Below, piece by piece: positions 30,801 to 39,217 of a DNA stretch of 39,217 nt. The translations under genes and the position numbers were made by a program. The DNA is from a virus, in IMG/VR virus record IMGVR_UViG_3300031857_000506, positions 1 to 39,217 of that record. One strand, written 5' to 3'. The number at the start of each line of letters is the position of its first letter. Position 1 is the first letter of the stretch. Under the pieces are notes generated by a model. It did not search any database. It was not told the origin of the DNA and saw only the letters and a list, made by a program, of their open reading frames with translations.

Positions 30801-32198
30801 ATTTACATTCAATACTATCCAAATGAAGTTGGATCCGATTCAACAGTTCGTGTATCCAATAGAACTTTTGCTTCTTGGTTTGACTACAAGAGTCTTTTGG
30901 GATGCGTGAATCCAGGGGCTACCGCAATCCTTCCAAATGGTGCAACAATGTATTTTGACAACAATGCTGGGGTATTTGTTTATTCTGGCGCTAATGGTCA
31001 GATACAAGTAAGTGAAATAGACCCGGACACAAAGGCGGATTACAAATTTAGAACAAAGACAAAGGCCCTAGCAGCAGCATACAACGCAAGCCCAGCTCCA
31101 ATGGTTCGGACATACGTAAACGAATCTGTTGGTGAGGTTGGTTTTGCTTTTAGGTTTGATGTGCCATACACTGGAGAGGCTCAAGGAATATTTAATCCTG
31201 CGGTTGGACAGTTGATTGAAGGTTTTATATTGTTTGGGGGTAACTTTGAATACCTGTATGGGTATGACATGGTTATTTATTTTGTTGAGAGCGGCAATGT
31301 TTATTCTGGAACAGTAAATTTTGTTGAATATCAACCGCTGTCAAATAGTACTATTATAGCGCTCGACGGGGTTGAGCCAGACGTAATTGACTATTTACAA
31401 CCTGGATATTATTATACCACGAGCGGATTGTCTTACGATCATGTTGTGTTTGACTATGTAAACATGAGGTGGAGATCAACTTATGATTACAATTTTCAGC
31501 AATACTGCAATCTTGGCCAGACTCTAGTCGGATGGGGTATTGATAATCAATTGTATCTCCATAATCAGCCTAATCAATGGAACTTTCACGGCCAATCGTT
31601 TGTTCAGAAGGTTTCTTTCGTGTCTAATGACAATCCGTTAATGTTGAAGCGTTACCAAGATATCACGTTAGTGTCTGATGATTTATTTTCTGTTGAGGCT
31701 AAATCTGAACCGAACAGAAGTTACCCGCTTGGTATGAAAACAACTATGCCAGCAAATTTGATTAGCACTTATGAAGGATATGGTAAGGTGAATTATAGAA
31801 AAAACTTATATGATCCTAAATTCTTTAACAACAACAACATATCATCATCTTTTTATCTACCACCAGCTCAGCCAGTTAACGGATGGATATTTGATTTTGA
31901 TCAATCATTGTTGTTAAATGAGTTGGTCACCATTATTCAAATTGACGGAAACATTTTTACGGGATTAGTGACTTCAGCTGTATATGATGTTGTAAACGAC
32001 TGGACTTTAATCACTTTACAAGATCAAGAGCCTAGCACTAATGGCGATCTTGGGAATTGGTATTTAAGTGAGATAGCGCTATGCAATGGTCAAGACATTA
32101 GGGCAAATGCTTTGACTCATACCCTCGAATACGATCCTTCAATCAATAATACTAGTTCAATACTTGTATCAGTTGGAATTAAGGGTGTTTTATCATAA
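27840..32198 (+). CDS. Large tail hub/stabilisation protein
   Basis: At 1452 residues this is the largest complete gene. Its start contains GGINTDDTPQSMPKGDYRD, the pattern I recall for the tail stabilisation (hub) proteins of crAss-like phages, which begin with a GxNxDxxPxxxPKGxYxx motif. The rest is a long series of beta-rich blade-like segments with Gly/Asn turns, as in beta-propeller hub proteins such as T7 gp12. Near residues 1000-1100, ESVGEVGFAFRFDVPYTG is a typical blade. It should sit at the tail tip, holding appendages and closing the portal channel. Confidence 0.7.
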   Translation: MQFEDIITFEGGINTDDTPQSMPKGDYRDFSYCRLGYNSGNAYAVETSNGTLVIPNPLIEIQDQIIGAASWQKENSIVYFVFKANGIHEIWVYDITNQTHTVAVQSAELNFSRDWPIFHANVIDDILKWTDGRWDPLMYEDDGTRLFNPPYQINLRKALDGDYPIFDLQTIDAVKWPMDPLVVSYFTDPTRNDNKLRNKLFRFIIQPVYENGEQGVWSMYSELSLPYKSELVSGTNWVFLNNDNGIRIQFNTGPSIIRKFNIAIQQYDRELIGAIPPYGVFLQLDKNLDNIADGVPYEINYYGDVATSPAIDFAKNYDRLPIVADCQEYLPTNQLTYVNFREGYDKPTEAPFLVDATMTYSVEELVWRPWALYQSTNILVGGLGTFIVNFNSFNTPSIDVNNVFVFEAGMIVYITSPNVLSPVQYRNIFLYYTISQNDIDTALLQPTTFDQNAYILTLIGDSLSTQLAPTIYTTGGTVTPLGLAGMQYEAPDSGGPGPSGWVGNNDEGIWDRSTDAVPSLKTGATHEFGIVYGDRAYRDSTVYTIDSLNLFVPWFYDEPARASFADDRNPYTVTPRITIDHIPPVWATKYWIVAKPATEILSFGQYISNNKQDGSGAGYVQSIKLDSVTNNRYIIYIDNYYENKNLGATIKHEIRVGDKLRFVRQGLFGTGAVYLPYLEIDIVDVDTSGTDGRVAVYTNLFDISLVEPDPPSTSGFVFGSMVEIYTPRPSVDDTGNIFLSTWNDVTSSIDIIDPHTENRSHGAPPLYYLYVAAPFYYIGGDYSFLNGNTYDITIYNLDGTTSSVGTSITSTFYDQDLNITRITLGIASNVNMAYVTLDTDPFAAPGQTNEQQNVSALVSLTPATFQINYGDVYVRKRNWNTGLGASNEQAYYFMEDPHYSDYWLSNIHNTGRIRIEDTNAKMTHRQATAIHSDSFIVGTQINGLSSFALDNQNIEDMNPIFGPVVRAYMSGREGKTLKCLQPKKENSIYIQYYPNEVGSDSTVRVSNRTFASWFDYKSLLGCVNPGATAILPNGATMYFDNNAGVFVYSGANGQIQVSEIDPDTKADYKFRTKTKALAAAYNASPAPMVRTYVNESVGEVGFAFRFDVPYTGEAQGIFNPAVGQLIEGFILFGGNFEYLYGYDMVIYFVESGNVYSGTVNFVEYQPLSNSTIIALDGVEPDVIDYLQPGYYYTTSGLSYDHVVFDYVNMRWRSTYDYNFQQYCNLGQTLVGWGIDNQLYLHNQPNQWNFHGQSFVQKVSFVSNDNPLMLKRYQDITLVSDDLFSVEAKSEPNRSYPLGMKTTMPANLISTYEGYGKVNYRKNLYDPKFFNNNNISSSFYLPPAQPVNGWIFDFDQSLLLNELVTIIQIDGNIFTGLVTSAVYDVVNDWTLITLQDQEPSTNGDLGNWYLSEIALCNGQDIRANALTHTLEYDPSINNTSSILVSVGIKGVLS

Positions 32199-32209
32199 AT
32201 TTGCCGTTA

Positions 32210-32644
32210 ATGGATACCAAGATATCCTATAGCGCTATTTGTGCGGCTTTTGATGGGGATGATGATATAAAAAATTATTGTGACCCTAGTAATGATAAGC
32301 CTACGCCGGAAGGAGTAAGCGATGATGCATACGAGAAGCTGCTGGTATATGAAGATTTGGTAGAAGGGGTATTTGAGGTTTTGAAACACGGAGAAATGGA
32401 AGTTGGTTTTGTTTACTACTTTGGAGACGTACTTGTTAGTTTTGGCGTTAATAAGAAGTACAGGACAAAAGATTTTTTGATGTCGTTGTTTAATGATATT
32501 AAAAAATGGATGAAGGATGATTTCGTAACCTATATGTGGGAAAGAAACGAGAGAGCGATAAGGTGGTTTGAGAAATGCGGGATGGAAAGAGAGGATTGTG
32601 ATATAGAGAATGTTGTTAAACTAAGATATAAGTCATGCCGGTAA
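32210..32644 (+). CDS. GNAT-like acetyltransferase
   Basis: From the ATG at 32210 the product has 144 residues. The segment NERAIRWFEKCGM (113-125) matches the closing GNAT motif (NxxAxxxYEKxGF), and a strand pair with VGFVYYFGDVLVSFGV precedes a helix where the acetyl-CoA loop should be. The loop is degenerate, as in many phage GNAT proteins. A nine-base longer frame begins at a TTG and is less likely. Phage acetyltransferases beside tail genes occur in other podoviruses and may modify host or virion proteins. Confidence 0.65.
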   Translation: MDTKISYSAICAAFDGDDDIKNYCDPSNDKPTPEGVSDDAYEKLLVYEDLVEGVFEVLKHGEMEVGFVYYFGDVLVSFGVNKKYRTKDFLMSLFNDIKKWMKDDFVTYMWERNERAIRWFEKCGMEREDCDIENVVKLRYKSCR

Positions 32645-33258
32645 TATTAGCAGTAGCAGGTGGTATAGCTGTCGGGAAGGGCGTTCAAAGCGCCATTCGC
32701 GCTAACCGAGCTAAAAAAGAAATTAAAAAACTTCAAGAGGGTCTTAGAGAGCCAAAGTATGAGCTTCCCCAGGAGCTAATGGATGTATACAACAGGCAAT
32801 TGGGGCAAAGAACAGATATGCCTGGTATGAGCGCGGCCCAATCTGGATTAGATTTGTCTTACGGGACGGCTCTCGGCGGTGCAAGTAGGGCTGCTACAAG
32901 TTCACAAGATTTGTTATCAGTAGCAACAGGTCTTGGTGGTCAGAAAATGGCTGCTGGATTGGATCTGGCTACTCAAGCCGGCCTTTTTAAGGCTCAGGCA
33001 GAACAGCAAAAAATACAAAATTTGCAGCAAACAGGTAGAGAGATAGCTGGATATAGAGATACTATGTATCAGGAAAATCAATTAAATCCTTTCCTAAGAA
33101 CTTCAGCGGCAATTTCTGCTCTTCGCGAAAAAAGATATCAGGAGTCAAACAATACTTTTGATGCCTTTGCAAAAGCGGCCCAAGTTGGTGGACAATTTGG
33201 ATCAGCGGCAGGAGGATATAGCAATATTGGGGATTATTCAACCCCCTCATTAACATAA
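32635..33258 (+). CDS. Putative internal virion protein (Ala/Gln-rich)
   Basis: The 207-residue product begins with a hydrophobic Gly-rich stretch (MPVILAVAGGIAVGKGVQSA), then basic residues and a long Ala/Gln/Gly-rich helical region. This is like the small ejected inner-core proteins of short-tailed phages (T7 gp14 type), whose N-terminus inserts into the host membrane. It overlaps the acetyltransferase gene by 10 bases and leads into two further internal-protein genes. The function is inferred from composition and order. Confidence 0.55.
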   Translation: MPVILAVAGGIAVGKGVQSAIRANRAKKEIKKLQEGLREPKYELPQELMDVYNRQLGQRTDMPGMSAAQSGLDLSYGTALGGASRAATSSQDLLSVATGLGGQKMAAGLDLATQAGLFKAQAEQQKIQNLQQTGREIAGYRDTMYQENQLNPFLRTSAAISALREKRYQESNNTFDAFAKAAQVGGQFGSAAGGYSNIGDYSTPSLT

Positions 33259-33263
33259 TCGAA

Positions 33264-34544
33264 ATGGGAGTACCAAGCTCAGCAATAGTTTATACAGGGG
33301 CCGCAGGAGATATGCCAGGTTCTAACCGTGGCGCGGCGTATTCAGAGGGGTTGGGAGAGACCTTGAATATCGTAAATCAAGGTTTACAGGATATTCGTTT
33401 ATACGAGGGTGAAAGAAAGAAAGATCAGCAAGCTAAGATGCAGGCGTGGCAGGACTTCAATATGGAAGATCCAGATGTTTGGAATGTTGATTTGCCTAAG
33501 ATTCAGGAAAAAGTAACTGAGTACAAAGAGTACATGAAGAAGCTAAAGCTCAATCCCAAAATAGACCCACGAAATCTACCGCCGGATGAGCAAACTAAAG
33601 TTGACCAGATGCTTCGCGAAATCAAAAGACAGACAAACGCAGCTAAAGTAAACGCAAAGATTTGGGAGAAAGATAAGACCGAGGTAGACAAGAACCCCGC
33701 TAAGTACGACCAAGGACACGCAGCTGAATGGGCCAAGCAATTTATGCGTGACGACATGACTCCAGAGGAAAGACTTCGATACGCTCAATCAAATAGTATC
33801 TTTAAAAACAACGTAAACTTAGTTGACGTGGTTGAGAAGATAGATGAGATGATGGAGGAAGAGGAGATCAAGGAGGGGAATAGAACCATGATTAAAAAGG
33901 ATCCTGAAAAATTCAAGAACCTTTTGGGTATATACTTCAAAGACCAGGTGGGGATGGGTGATTACGAAGCCCTCATTCCCCGATATAAATACGACAATGA
34001 TAAGTTGTACGAAGAGGCTGTATCCATGTTTAAATACATGAATCCCGGTAAGCCTAAGCCGGTTACAAAAACTGGCACGACAACCCCAAGGAAAGACACT
34101 ACTCCTAAATACGGAACTAGCAAATGGGGTGATTTATCTATAGTTGTTGAGCCAACAGCAAGTACTGATTATTTTGAGCATGGTTATAATGACATGGCTA
34201 TTACCAAGAACAATCAAGAATTAGATCCAATTGAGGGTATTGATGGTGGATCTAATAATAATTTTAGAACCATAGCTAAATATAAACCTGTTAAATTTTA
34301 CCTAGCTAAAGGAGGTCGGGATGTAAGTGTTCAGGGTTATGAGCTAGATGAGGATAACAATTATGTTACTGATGATAACGGAAACCCTATAGAGGTTTGG
34401 GTTAGCTACAATCAAAACAAGACTAAACTGAAATCGTATTTAGATGGATTTGACCCACTGATGGAATTTAAAGAAAGAAATAAGAACACCGGCACAACAA
34501 ATAATTTTATAGGAGTACCAACAACAGGATTTAATGGACAGTAA
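33264..34544 (+). CDS. Putative internal virion protein
   Basis: The 426-residue product has an N-terminal Gly/Ser-rich part, a central coiled-coil region rich in Lys, Glu and Asp (about residues 45-265) and a beta-rich C-terminus with DEDNNYVTDDNGNP. No enzymatic motif is seen. The position between the small inner protein and the polyvalent protein suggests an inner-core or ejection protein. It overlaps the giant gene by 11 bases. Confidence 0.5.
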   Translation: MGVPSSAIVYTGAAGDMPGSNRGAAYSEGLGETLNIVNQGLQDIRLYEGERKKDQQAKMQAWQDFNMEDPDVWNVDLPKIQEKVTEYKEYMKKLKLNPKIDPRNLPPDEQTKVDQMLREIKRQTNAAKVNAKIWEKDKTEVDKNPAKYDQGHAAEWAKQFMRDDMTPEERLRYAQSNSIFKNNVNLVDVVEKIDEMMEEEEIKEGNRTMIKKDPEKFKNLLGIYFKDQVGMGDYEALIPRYKYDNDKLYEEAVSMFKYMNPGKPKPVTKTGTTTPRKDTTPKYGTSKWGDLSIVVEPTASTDYFEHGYNDMAITKNNQELDPIEGIDGGSNNNFRTIAKYKPVKFYLAKGGRDVSVQGYELDEDNNYVTDDNGNPIEVWVSYNQNKTKLKSYLDGFDPLMEFKERNKNTGTTNNFIGVPTTGFNGQ

Positions 34545-37500
34545 CCCAATTTATAAATTCATGAAAGAAAATAACCTCACCCAAATGGATGAGGCTTCTT
34601 TCGTTAAAGCGTATTCGGACCCAAAGAAATCTGCTGAAATCCATAAATTTATGGTTGACAACAAGTTAACCAATTTGGATGCCACGGCGTTTCATTCGGC
34701 GTATTTTGATCCTTCAAAAAAAAAAGGGGGTACTACGCAAGGCTCAGGACAGCCTGTTCAGCAGCCTGGAAAGCCTTCTGCGCCGAGTTTTGGCCAGAAG
34801 GTAACTGAAAAAATAATCAATTCATCTACTCAGGTTCCATTTAAGACCTCACAACAAGATAAAGAGCCTGTTCAGGAAAAGAAAAAAACAGTTCCATCGA
34901 AATACTTTGAAGTAGATGTAACTGAGCCACAAGATGTAACAGCTGTAAAACCAGCAGTTAGCCCGGTTGAAATGAGAAAAAGAGAATCCATTTCAATGGC
35001 TACCCCTCAAAAAATAGCCGAAAGAGAAAACAAACAAAAGGCTGATAAAGATTTTTACAGAGAGGTTGCATCAAAAGAAGTGTTCGAAATGCCTACGTAT
35101 TTTGAATCCAAGGAGTACGCTTCTGACATTACGGCTGACTATCTAAACTACTTACAGCAAATTGACCCTGAAAAAGGCACTTATACTAATGAGAAGTACA
35201 AGGTACTAAAAGCTAAGTCAAAAGAAGATAGGACCGCTGTTGATGAAAGTTTTTTAAGACAAGTAGAAACTGAAGCTATTAATAAAGTTTACGACGCTAA
35301 TTATGAGCGTTTACAGTTACTAGGTTCAAATATTGATAATCTTGAAAAAACAGCCGTCACCCCATCTGACCGAAGCAAGTTAGATTATATGTATAAGGAG
35401 TACGAGAAAATCTCAAACTCACTTAAAGGTATTTCCGCTACATATGATCAAAACAACTTGCAGTATGGTAAAATAGCCGGCCAGGAAATGCAAAGTGAAG
35501 AAAACAAGAGAAAGGCATTTGAAGAAATACAGGCAGGGGAGGGTAAGACAAAAGCGTTTTTTACAGCGGTAGGGGATGCTGCCATGGATGGCATCTTAAA
35601 TATGTATCAGTTTCCAAAAGTCATGGGAGACTTGATGGGTGATAAAGATTACGATTGGAGCGATGAGTTTTACGATTCTATTTCCGGCGCTAAGAGTGTC
35701 TTAGATGTAGATTTAGCCGCTCCACTCCCACAAGGAGCGAGAATGTCTGACCTACCATTTGTTGCAAGAGCTGCTGTTGTTGGTGGAAATGCGATTGGTA
35801 CTATGGGAATATTTGCGCTTGGAGGAGCCACTGGAGGAGCCACTAAGTTAGGGCAAAGAGCGGCTACATACGCCACGGCTTTTCTAACCCAAGAATCTAA
35901 TTATTACCAAGAGGCATTAGAAGGTGGAATGTCTCCACAGGACGCCGCAATAACAGGTACTTATTTGGCAGCACAAATGGCCTTGTTTGAAACGATTATG
36001 CCGGATATAGGATATCTGAATGCTGTAGGGTTTAAAAAAGGTGTTGTTTCTGGAACGATGCAAGCAATGAAGTCTGGGCTTCCAGCCAAGGAAGCTGCTA
36101 AATTGGCTTTTAAAAATGCTATTTCAGCGTTACCAGAAAACGCATTAACTCTTGGTTCGAACATCGTTAAAAGTGGTGGAAAAGAATTTTTTGCAGAAGA
36201 ACTTCCGCAAAATTTAGCCGAGGATACAGCGAAAGAGATAATCAACAATAGAAGCCAAAAAACATATTTTAACGATACATTCAATGTAGATAACTACGTT
36301 GATGCTGCGATTGGAAGTTTTATTGCTGCTGGTAGCATATCTGGTGCTAGTTCTATGTTTTCGAAGGCGACACCTAAGAGTCCAGTTCAGGAAGAAGTGA
36401 TGCGTCAGATTGTTGAGAATAGAGATAAATTTTTTGCTCAAGGCACAGACGCAGACCGCAAAGTAAGCCCGGAAGGAAAGAAGGAAGTTGAAGATGCTGG
36501 GGAGATACTTGATGCGATGAAGGCACATTCTGGATGGAATCAAATGTCTAAAGAGGAGCAAGACCACGCATTTGCTTTGGCTCAACAGGCTGATGTAATG
36601 AAGAAGGAGCAGGAGCGGATGAAAGAGCTTCGTATTCCTGATGAGAGAAAGGACGCTGAGATCAAGAGGCTCGAAGACGAGGTGAACGAAATGTTCTCCA
36701 TTCAATTAGAGCAGGAAAAACAGAAGGCTAAGGATGCAAAGCTCAAGGCCATTGAGGACGATTTCAATAAATCTATGGAGGGCGAAGAGTTCCCGGTTCA
36801 GGAAGACGAACGCGACCAGGAAATCGTAGAACTCCAGAAGCAGCGTGAGGAAAAGGGTGTAAGCGAACTTGATACATTCCTTAGCGACATGAAGCCAATG
36901 GTTCCATTCGCGGTGGAAAGAACCGAACAGGGATTACCTGTGGCCCAGTCTGTAAAGCAGGCTGCGTCAAATTATCTATACAAGAAGTACAAGGAGTTGA
37001 CCGACATGAAGTCTGATCCAAATCGGATGATGACTCGCGGTCAAATCGCAAGTGTTCAAAAACAATTAGAGCAGGACATTCGTACACTCGAAGGAACTGC
37101 TGAAACAAAAACAGAAGCACGTGATCAAGAAAACATCCAAGGGATACCAAGTCAAGTCCGAGAAGGGCAAGAACCTATCCAAGCCCAACCTGTCGAAGTC
37201 CCAAGCGCAGAAGCGCCTGAAGCAGGTGGAGTACTTCAAGCACAAGAAGAAGTAACTCCAACCGAAAAGATTAAAAGTAATTGGAATTACGAAGGAGAGG
37301 GTGACGCCTTTGCTTCTAATAAAGAAAGCAGGGAAGGTAAATCATCTTATGTAACTAGGATATTAGACACAATAGGCGTTGGTAAGTCGTACAATAGAGC
37401 AAAACAAAGGGGGGAATTAGATGTTGAATCGCCGCTAACTTATAAAGGGGATAAGGAAAGTATTAGCGCTATTGATGGTAATGGAAATAAAGTTGGCGTT

Positions 37501-39217
37501 ATAGAATTACAAAGTGATGGAGGTGTACAGCATCTTGCGGTAGCCCCTGAGTTTTCAAGAAAAGGAGTAGCAACTGAATTAATAAAACAGATTGAGCAAA
37601 AAGGAGCAAAAGTCCGTTTTGAAAAATCTAAACGAATTTCTCCCGACGCTGCAAAACTTTTTAACAAATTACAATCTCTCAAAGACCAAGAGACAGCCCC
37701 TGAAGTTACTCCCGAAGTCACCGTTGAACCAGTTGTTAAGCCTAGCCGTCGTGAGCGTCTGGCTAAGATGTTTGAAACATCGGAAGGGGAGATTGCTGCT
37801 GAGAAGGTGGCCAGCTTCCTTGGAGAGGCCAACATTGGAGTTGAGGTTCTCGATCCGAAATCGTTTGAGGAAAAGGGTAAGCAACGTAACTTCGAGGGTA
37901 GTGCCGACGGTATATTCTTAGTAGATAATAACACTGGTAAGATTTACCTCAACAAGGAGAGAATCAAAGGCGCAGAAGGTAAGACGATTGCATTCCACGA
38001 GGGTATCCACCCAGTTGTAAACATCATTCGCAACACTAACCCGAAACTTTACAGGGCCATTGTTGATGGTCTGAAAGCAGAGGCGGTTAAGAACGCTGGA
38101 GTAGCTGAGGCTGCTGAGGCTGTCGCTTCTTCTGGATACTACCAAGAGCAAGGTCCATCTGCAATCGAAGAAGAAACTGTAGTTGAAACTATGGCTCGTG
38201 TAGCTGCCGGGGATATTGACATTGATACATTCGAGCCTAGCTTCCGTGAGAAGTTCATCGAGTTCATGAACAAGCTGGCCAAGATGCTTGGACTGAAGCC
38301 TATCGCGGTAAACTCTCCACGAATGGAGGTGAAGCGTTTGGCTGATCAGTTGTCAAAGGCGTTGAACAAAGGCGGTAAGATTAGTGATGTTGTTGGGAAG
38401 GAAAATGTGGGTGAGTTCCAGAATAAAGTTGGCGCTCAAAAAAGAGCGGTTAGCATCGCCAAAGGCAAGGAAAGCCTTGTTAAGTATGGACTGAAAAAGG
38501 GTGTCAATACTACTAGAAAAATTGGGGAAGCTCTTGAAAAAAGATCAAGAGAGTTATATGGAATCATATCCAGAGAAGATAGATCTGAAAAGGCTTTAAA
38601 AGCGATATCGTCTTTCATGGCCGATGAAGTTAGATTCTTTGTAGAAGCATTTGGTGAAAATAGCGGAAAAGGTTGGTATGGTGAAAAGTTCCAAAAAGGA
38701 CTTGATGCAATGGCTGCTATTTTCCCAGAAATGAAAGATGATCAAAACGCAAGAGATCTCTTTACAATGTTGGTTGCTATAACTTCAGATGGAACTGAGG
38801 TAATGCAAAATTTCCAGCAAGCTAGTTTGGCATATAAGAATTACAAAGAGACCGGCAAGATGCCAACTACAGCTAAGGCCCAACGTGCGGAATCTTATAT
38901 GGTCAACTTCAGGAACATCCAGGATTTGCTTGACAAATACAATGGAGATGTTCAAGCCATTAAAAAAGAACTCTTGACCATTGAATCAATATCTGAATTA
39001 AATCAGCAGAGAAAAGCACAGGGGCTTGAGAAACTTGACACAAAGTGGCCGGCTTCTTTCAAAGTTCCTTTGGCGGCTTCAATTTTTGGTCCTAAACTCG
39101 GGATGTTCTACGCCAACCTAAGCGGCATGGAACAGTATCCAACCCTTGACAGATGGTGGTCTCGAACATTCAATAGATATCGAGGCACTCTTATTCCTCA
39201 AATAACCAGAGGTTACA
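34534..39217 (+). CDS. Giant polyvalent virion protein, partial (cut by window end)
   Basis: The frame is open from 34534 to the edge, at least 1561 residues. The N-terminus has two 30-residue repeats with KFM..N.LT..D (near 9-18 and 39-48). A helical part with a hydrophobic Gly-rich segment (GNAIGTMGIFALGGATGGAT, near 418-437) might insert in membrane. Coiled coil follows at about 625-800. A GNAT-like fragment at about 988-1047 has VAPEFSRKGVATEL. A zincin site AFHEGIH (1153-1159, HExxH at 1155-1159) lies before a helical domain typical of polyvalent proteins. This mosaic matches large polyvalent proteins ejected with phage DNA, which combine protease, acetyltransferase and other effector domains. 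The C-terminus is not seen. Confidence 0.75.
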   Translation, partial: MDSNPIYKFMKENNLTQMDEASFVKAYSDPKKSAEIHKFMVDNKLTNLDATAFHSAYFDPSKKKGGTTQGSGQPVQQPGKPSAPSFGQKVTEKIINSSTQVPFKTSQQDKEPVQEKKKTVPSKYFEVDVTEPQDVTAVKPAVSPVEMRKRESISMATPQKIAERENKQKADKDFYREVASKEVFEMPTYFESKEYASDITADYLNYLQQIDPEKGTYTNEKYKVLKAKSKEDRTAVDESFLRQVETEAINKVYDANYERLQLLGSNIDNLEKTAVTPSDRSKLDYMYKEYEKISNSLKGISATYDQNNLQYGKIAGQEMQSEENKRKAFEEIQAGEGKTKAFFTAVGDAAMDGILNMYQFPKVMGDLMGDKDYDWSDEFYDSISGAKSVLDVDLAAPLPQGARMSDLPFVARAAVVGGNAIGTMGIFALGGATGGATKLGQRAATYATAFLTQESNYYQEALEGGMSPQDAAITGTYLAAQMALFETIMPDIGYLNAVGFKKGVVSGTMQAMKSGLPAKEAAKLAFKNAISALPENALTLGSNIVKSGGKEFFAEELPQNLAEDTAKEIINNRSQKTYFNDTFNVDNYVDAAIGSFIAAGSISGASSMFSKATPKSPVQEEVMRQIVENRDKFFAQGTDADRKVSPEGKKEVEDAGEILDAMKAHSGWNQMSKEEQDHAFALAQQADVMKKEQERMKELRIPDERKDAEIKRLEDEVNEMFSIQLEQEKQKAKDAKLKAIEDDFNKSMEGEEFPVQEDERDQEIVELQKQREEKGVSELDTFLSDMKPMVPFAVERTEQGLPVAQSVKQAASNYLYKKYKELTDMKSDPNRMMTRGQIASVQKQLEQDIRTLEGTAETKTEARDQENIQGIPSQVREGQEPIQAQPVEVPSAEAPEAGGVLQAQEEVTPTEKIKSNWNYEGEGDAFASNKESREGKSSYVTRILDTIGVGKSYNRAKQRGELDVESPLTYKGDKESISAIDGNGNKVGVIELQSDGGVQHLAVAPEFSRKGVATELIKQIEQKGAKVRFEKSKRISPDAAKLFNKLQSLKDQETAPEVTPEVTVEPVVKPSRRERLAKMFETSEGEIAAEKVASFLGEANIGVEVLDPKSFEEKGKQRNFEGSADGIFLVDNNTGKIYLNKERIKGAEGKTIAFHEGIHPVVNIIRNTNPKLYRAIVDGLKAEAVKNAGVAEAAEAVASSGYYQEQGPSAIEEETVVETMARVAAGDIDIDTFEPSFREKFIEFMNKLAKMLGLKPIAVNSPRMEVKRLADQLSKALNKGGKISDVVGKENVGEFQNKVGAQKRAVSIAKGKESLVKYGLKKGVNTTRKIGEALEKRSRELYGIISREDRSEKALKAISSFMADEVRFFVEAFGENSGKGWYGEKFQKGLDAMAAIFPEMKDDQNARDLFTMLVAITSDGTEVMQNFQQASLAYKNYKETGKMPTTAKAQRAESYMVNFRNIQDLLDKYNGDVQAIKKELLTIESISELNQQRKAQGLEKLDTKWPASFKVPLAASIFGPKLGMFYANLSGMEQYPTLDRWWSRTFNRYRGTLIPQITRGY

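Noticed and set aside
36214-36705. 163-residue open frame on the minus strand inside the polyvalent gene
   Set aside because: It is the reverse shadow of a continuous Lys/Glu-rich coding sequence, giving an artificial Leu/Phe/Ser-rich protein.

Overview
This window looks like part of a double-stranded DNA tailed phage with a short, podovirus-like tail and a Bacteroidetes host. The host call rests mainly on repeated promoter-like sites of the Bacteroidetes type (TTG, 19-23 bases, then TAnnTTTG). They lie just before genes and gene clusters on both strands. A BT4734/VirE-N-type primase fused to a DnaB-like helicase and a virion module recalling crAss-like and Cellulophaga phages agree with this. 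I saw no integrase, lysogeny repressor, tRNA, insertion sequence or CRISPR array. The last gene runs off the right edge, so the genome is incomplete here. All family names come from reading motifs by eye.

Layout. (1) 1-1186 has no convincing gene. It is GC-rich, carries its own promoter at 315-345 and many hairpins, and may encode a large structured RNA. (2) 1231-4018 (+) is a run of nine tightly packed genes for small, very Lys/Arg-rich proteins, closed by a terminator at 4063-4085. (3) 4084-7326 (-) holds small accessory genes: four micro-membrane proteins, a small HExxH protein, a calcineurin-like phosphoesterase, and several helical proteins. (4) 7323-12662 (-) includes a two-TM protein, a YegP-like protein, a protein made of the DnaA DNA-binding domain alone, an SSB-like protein, the primase-helicase and a winged-helix replication initiator, plus one lone + strand basic gene at 7739. 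A compact RNA element with an apparent 8-bp loop-loop pairing lies just upstream of the initiator gene. (5) 12662-12739 is a divergent promoter pair, the switch point between leftward replication genes and rightward virion genes. (6) 12739-39217 (+) is the virion module: GroES-like proteins, a candidate small terminase, large terminase, portal, scaffold, major capsid protein, terminator, appendage protein, three connector/ring proteins, a 1452-residue tail hub/stabilisation protein, a GNAT acetyltransferase, two internal virion proteins, and a giant polyvalent protein (at least 1561 residues, cut by the window edge).

How it fits together. The left half probably supplies replication: the initiator loads the primase-helicase, the SSB-like protein coats single strands, and the DnaA-domain protein may bind an origin or compete with host DnaA. 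The right half builds and fills the particle. The phage GroES-like proteins probably help host GroEL fold the capsid protein. The internal and polyvalent proteins are probably packaged and injected with the DNA. The basic-protein cassette has no known role; charge and co-expression suggest nucleic-acid binding.
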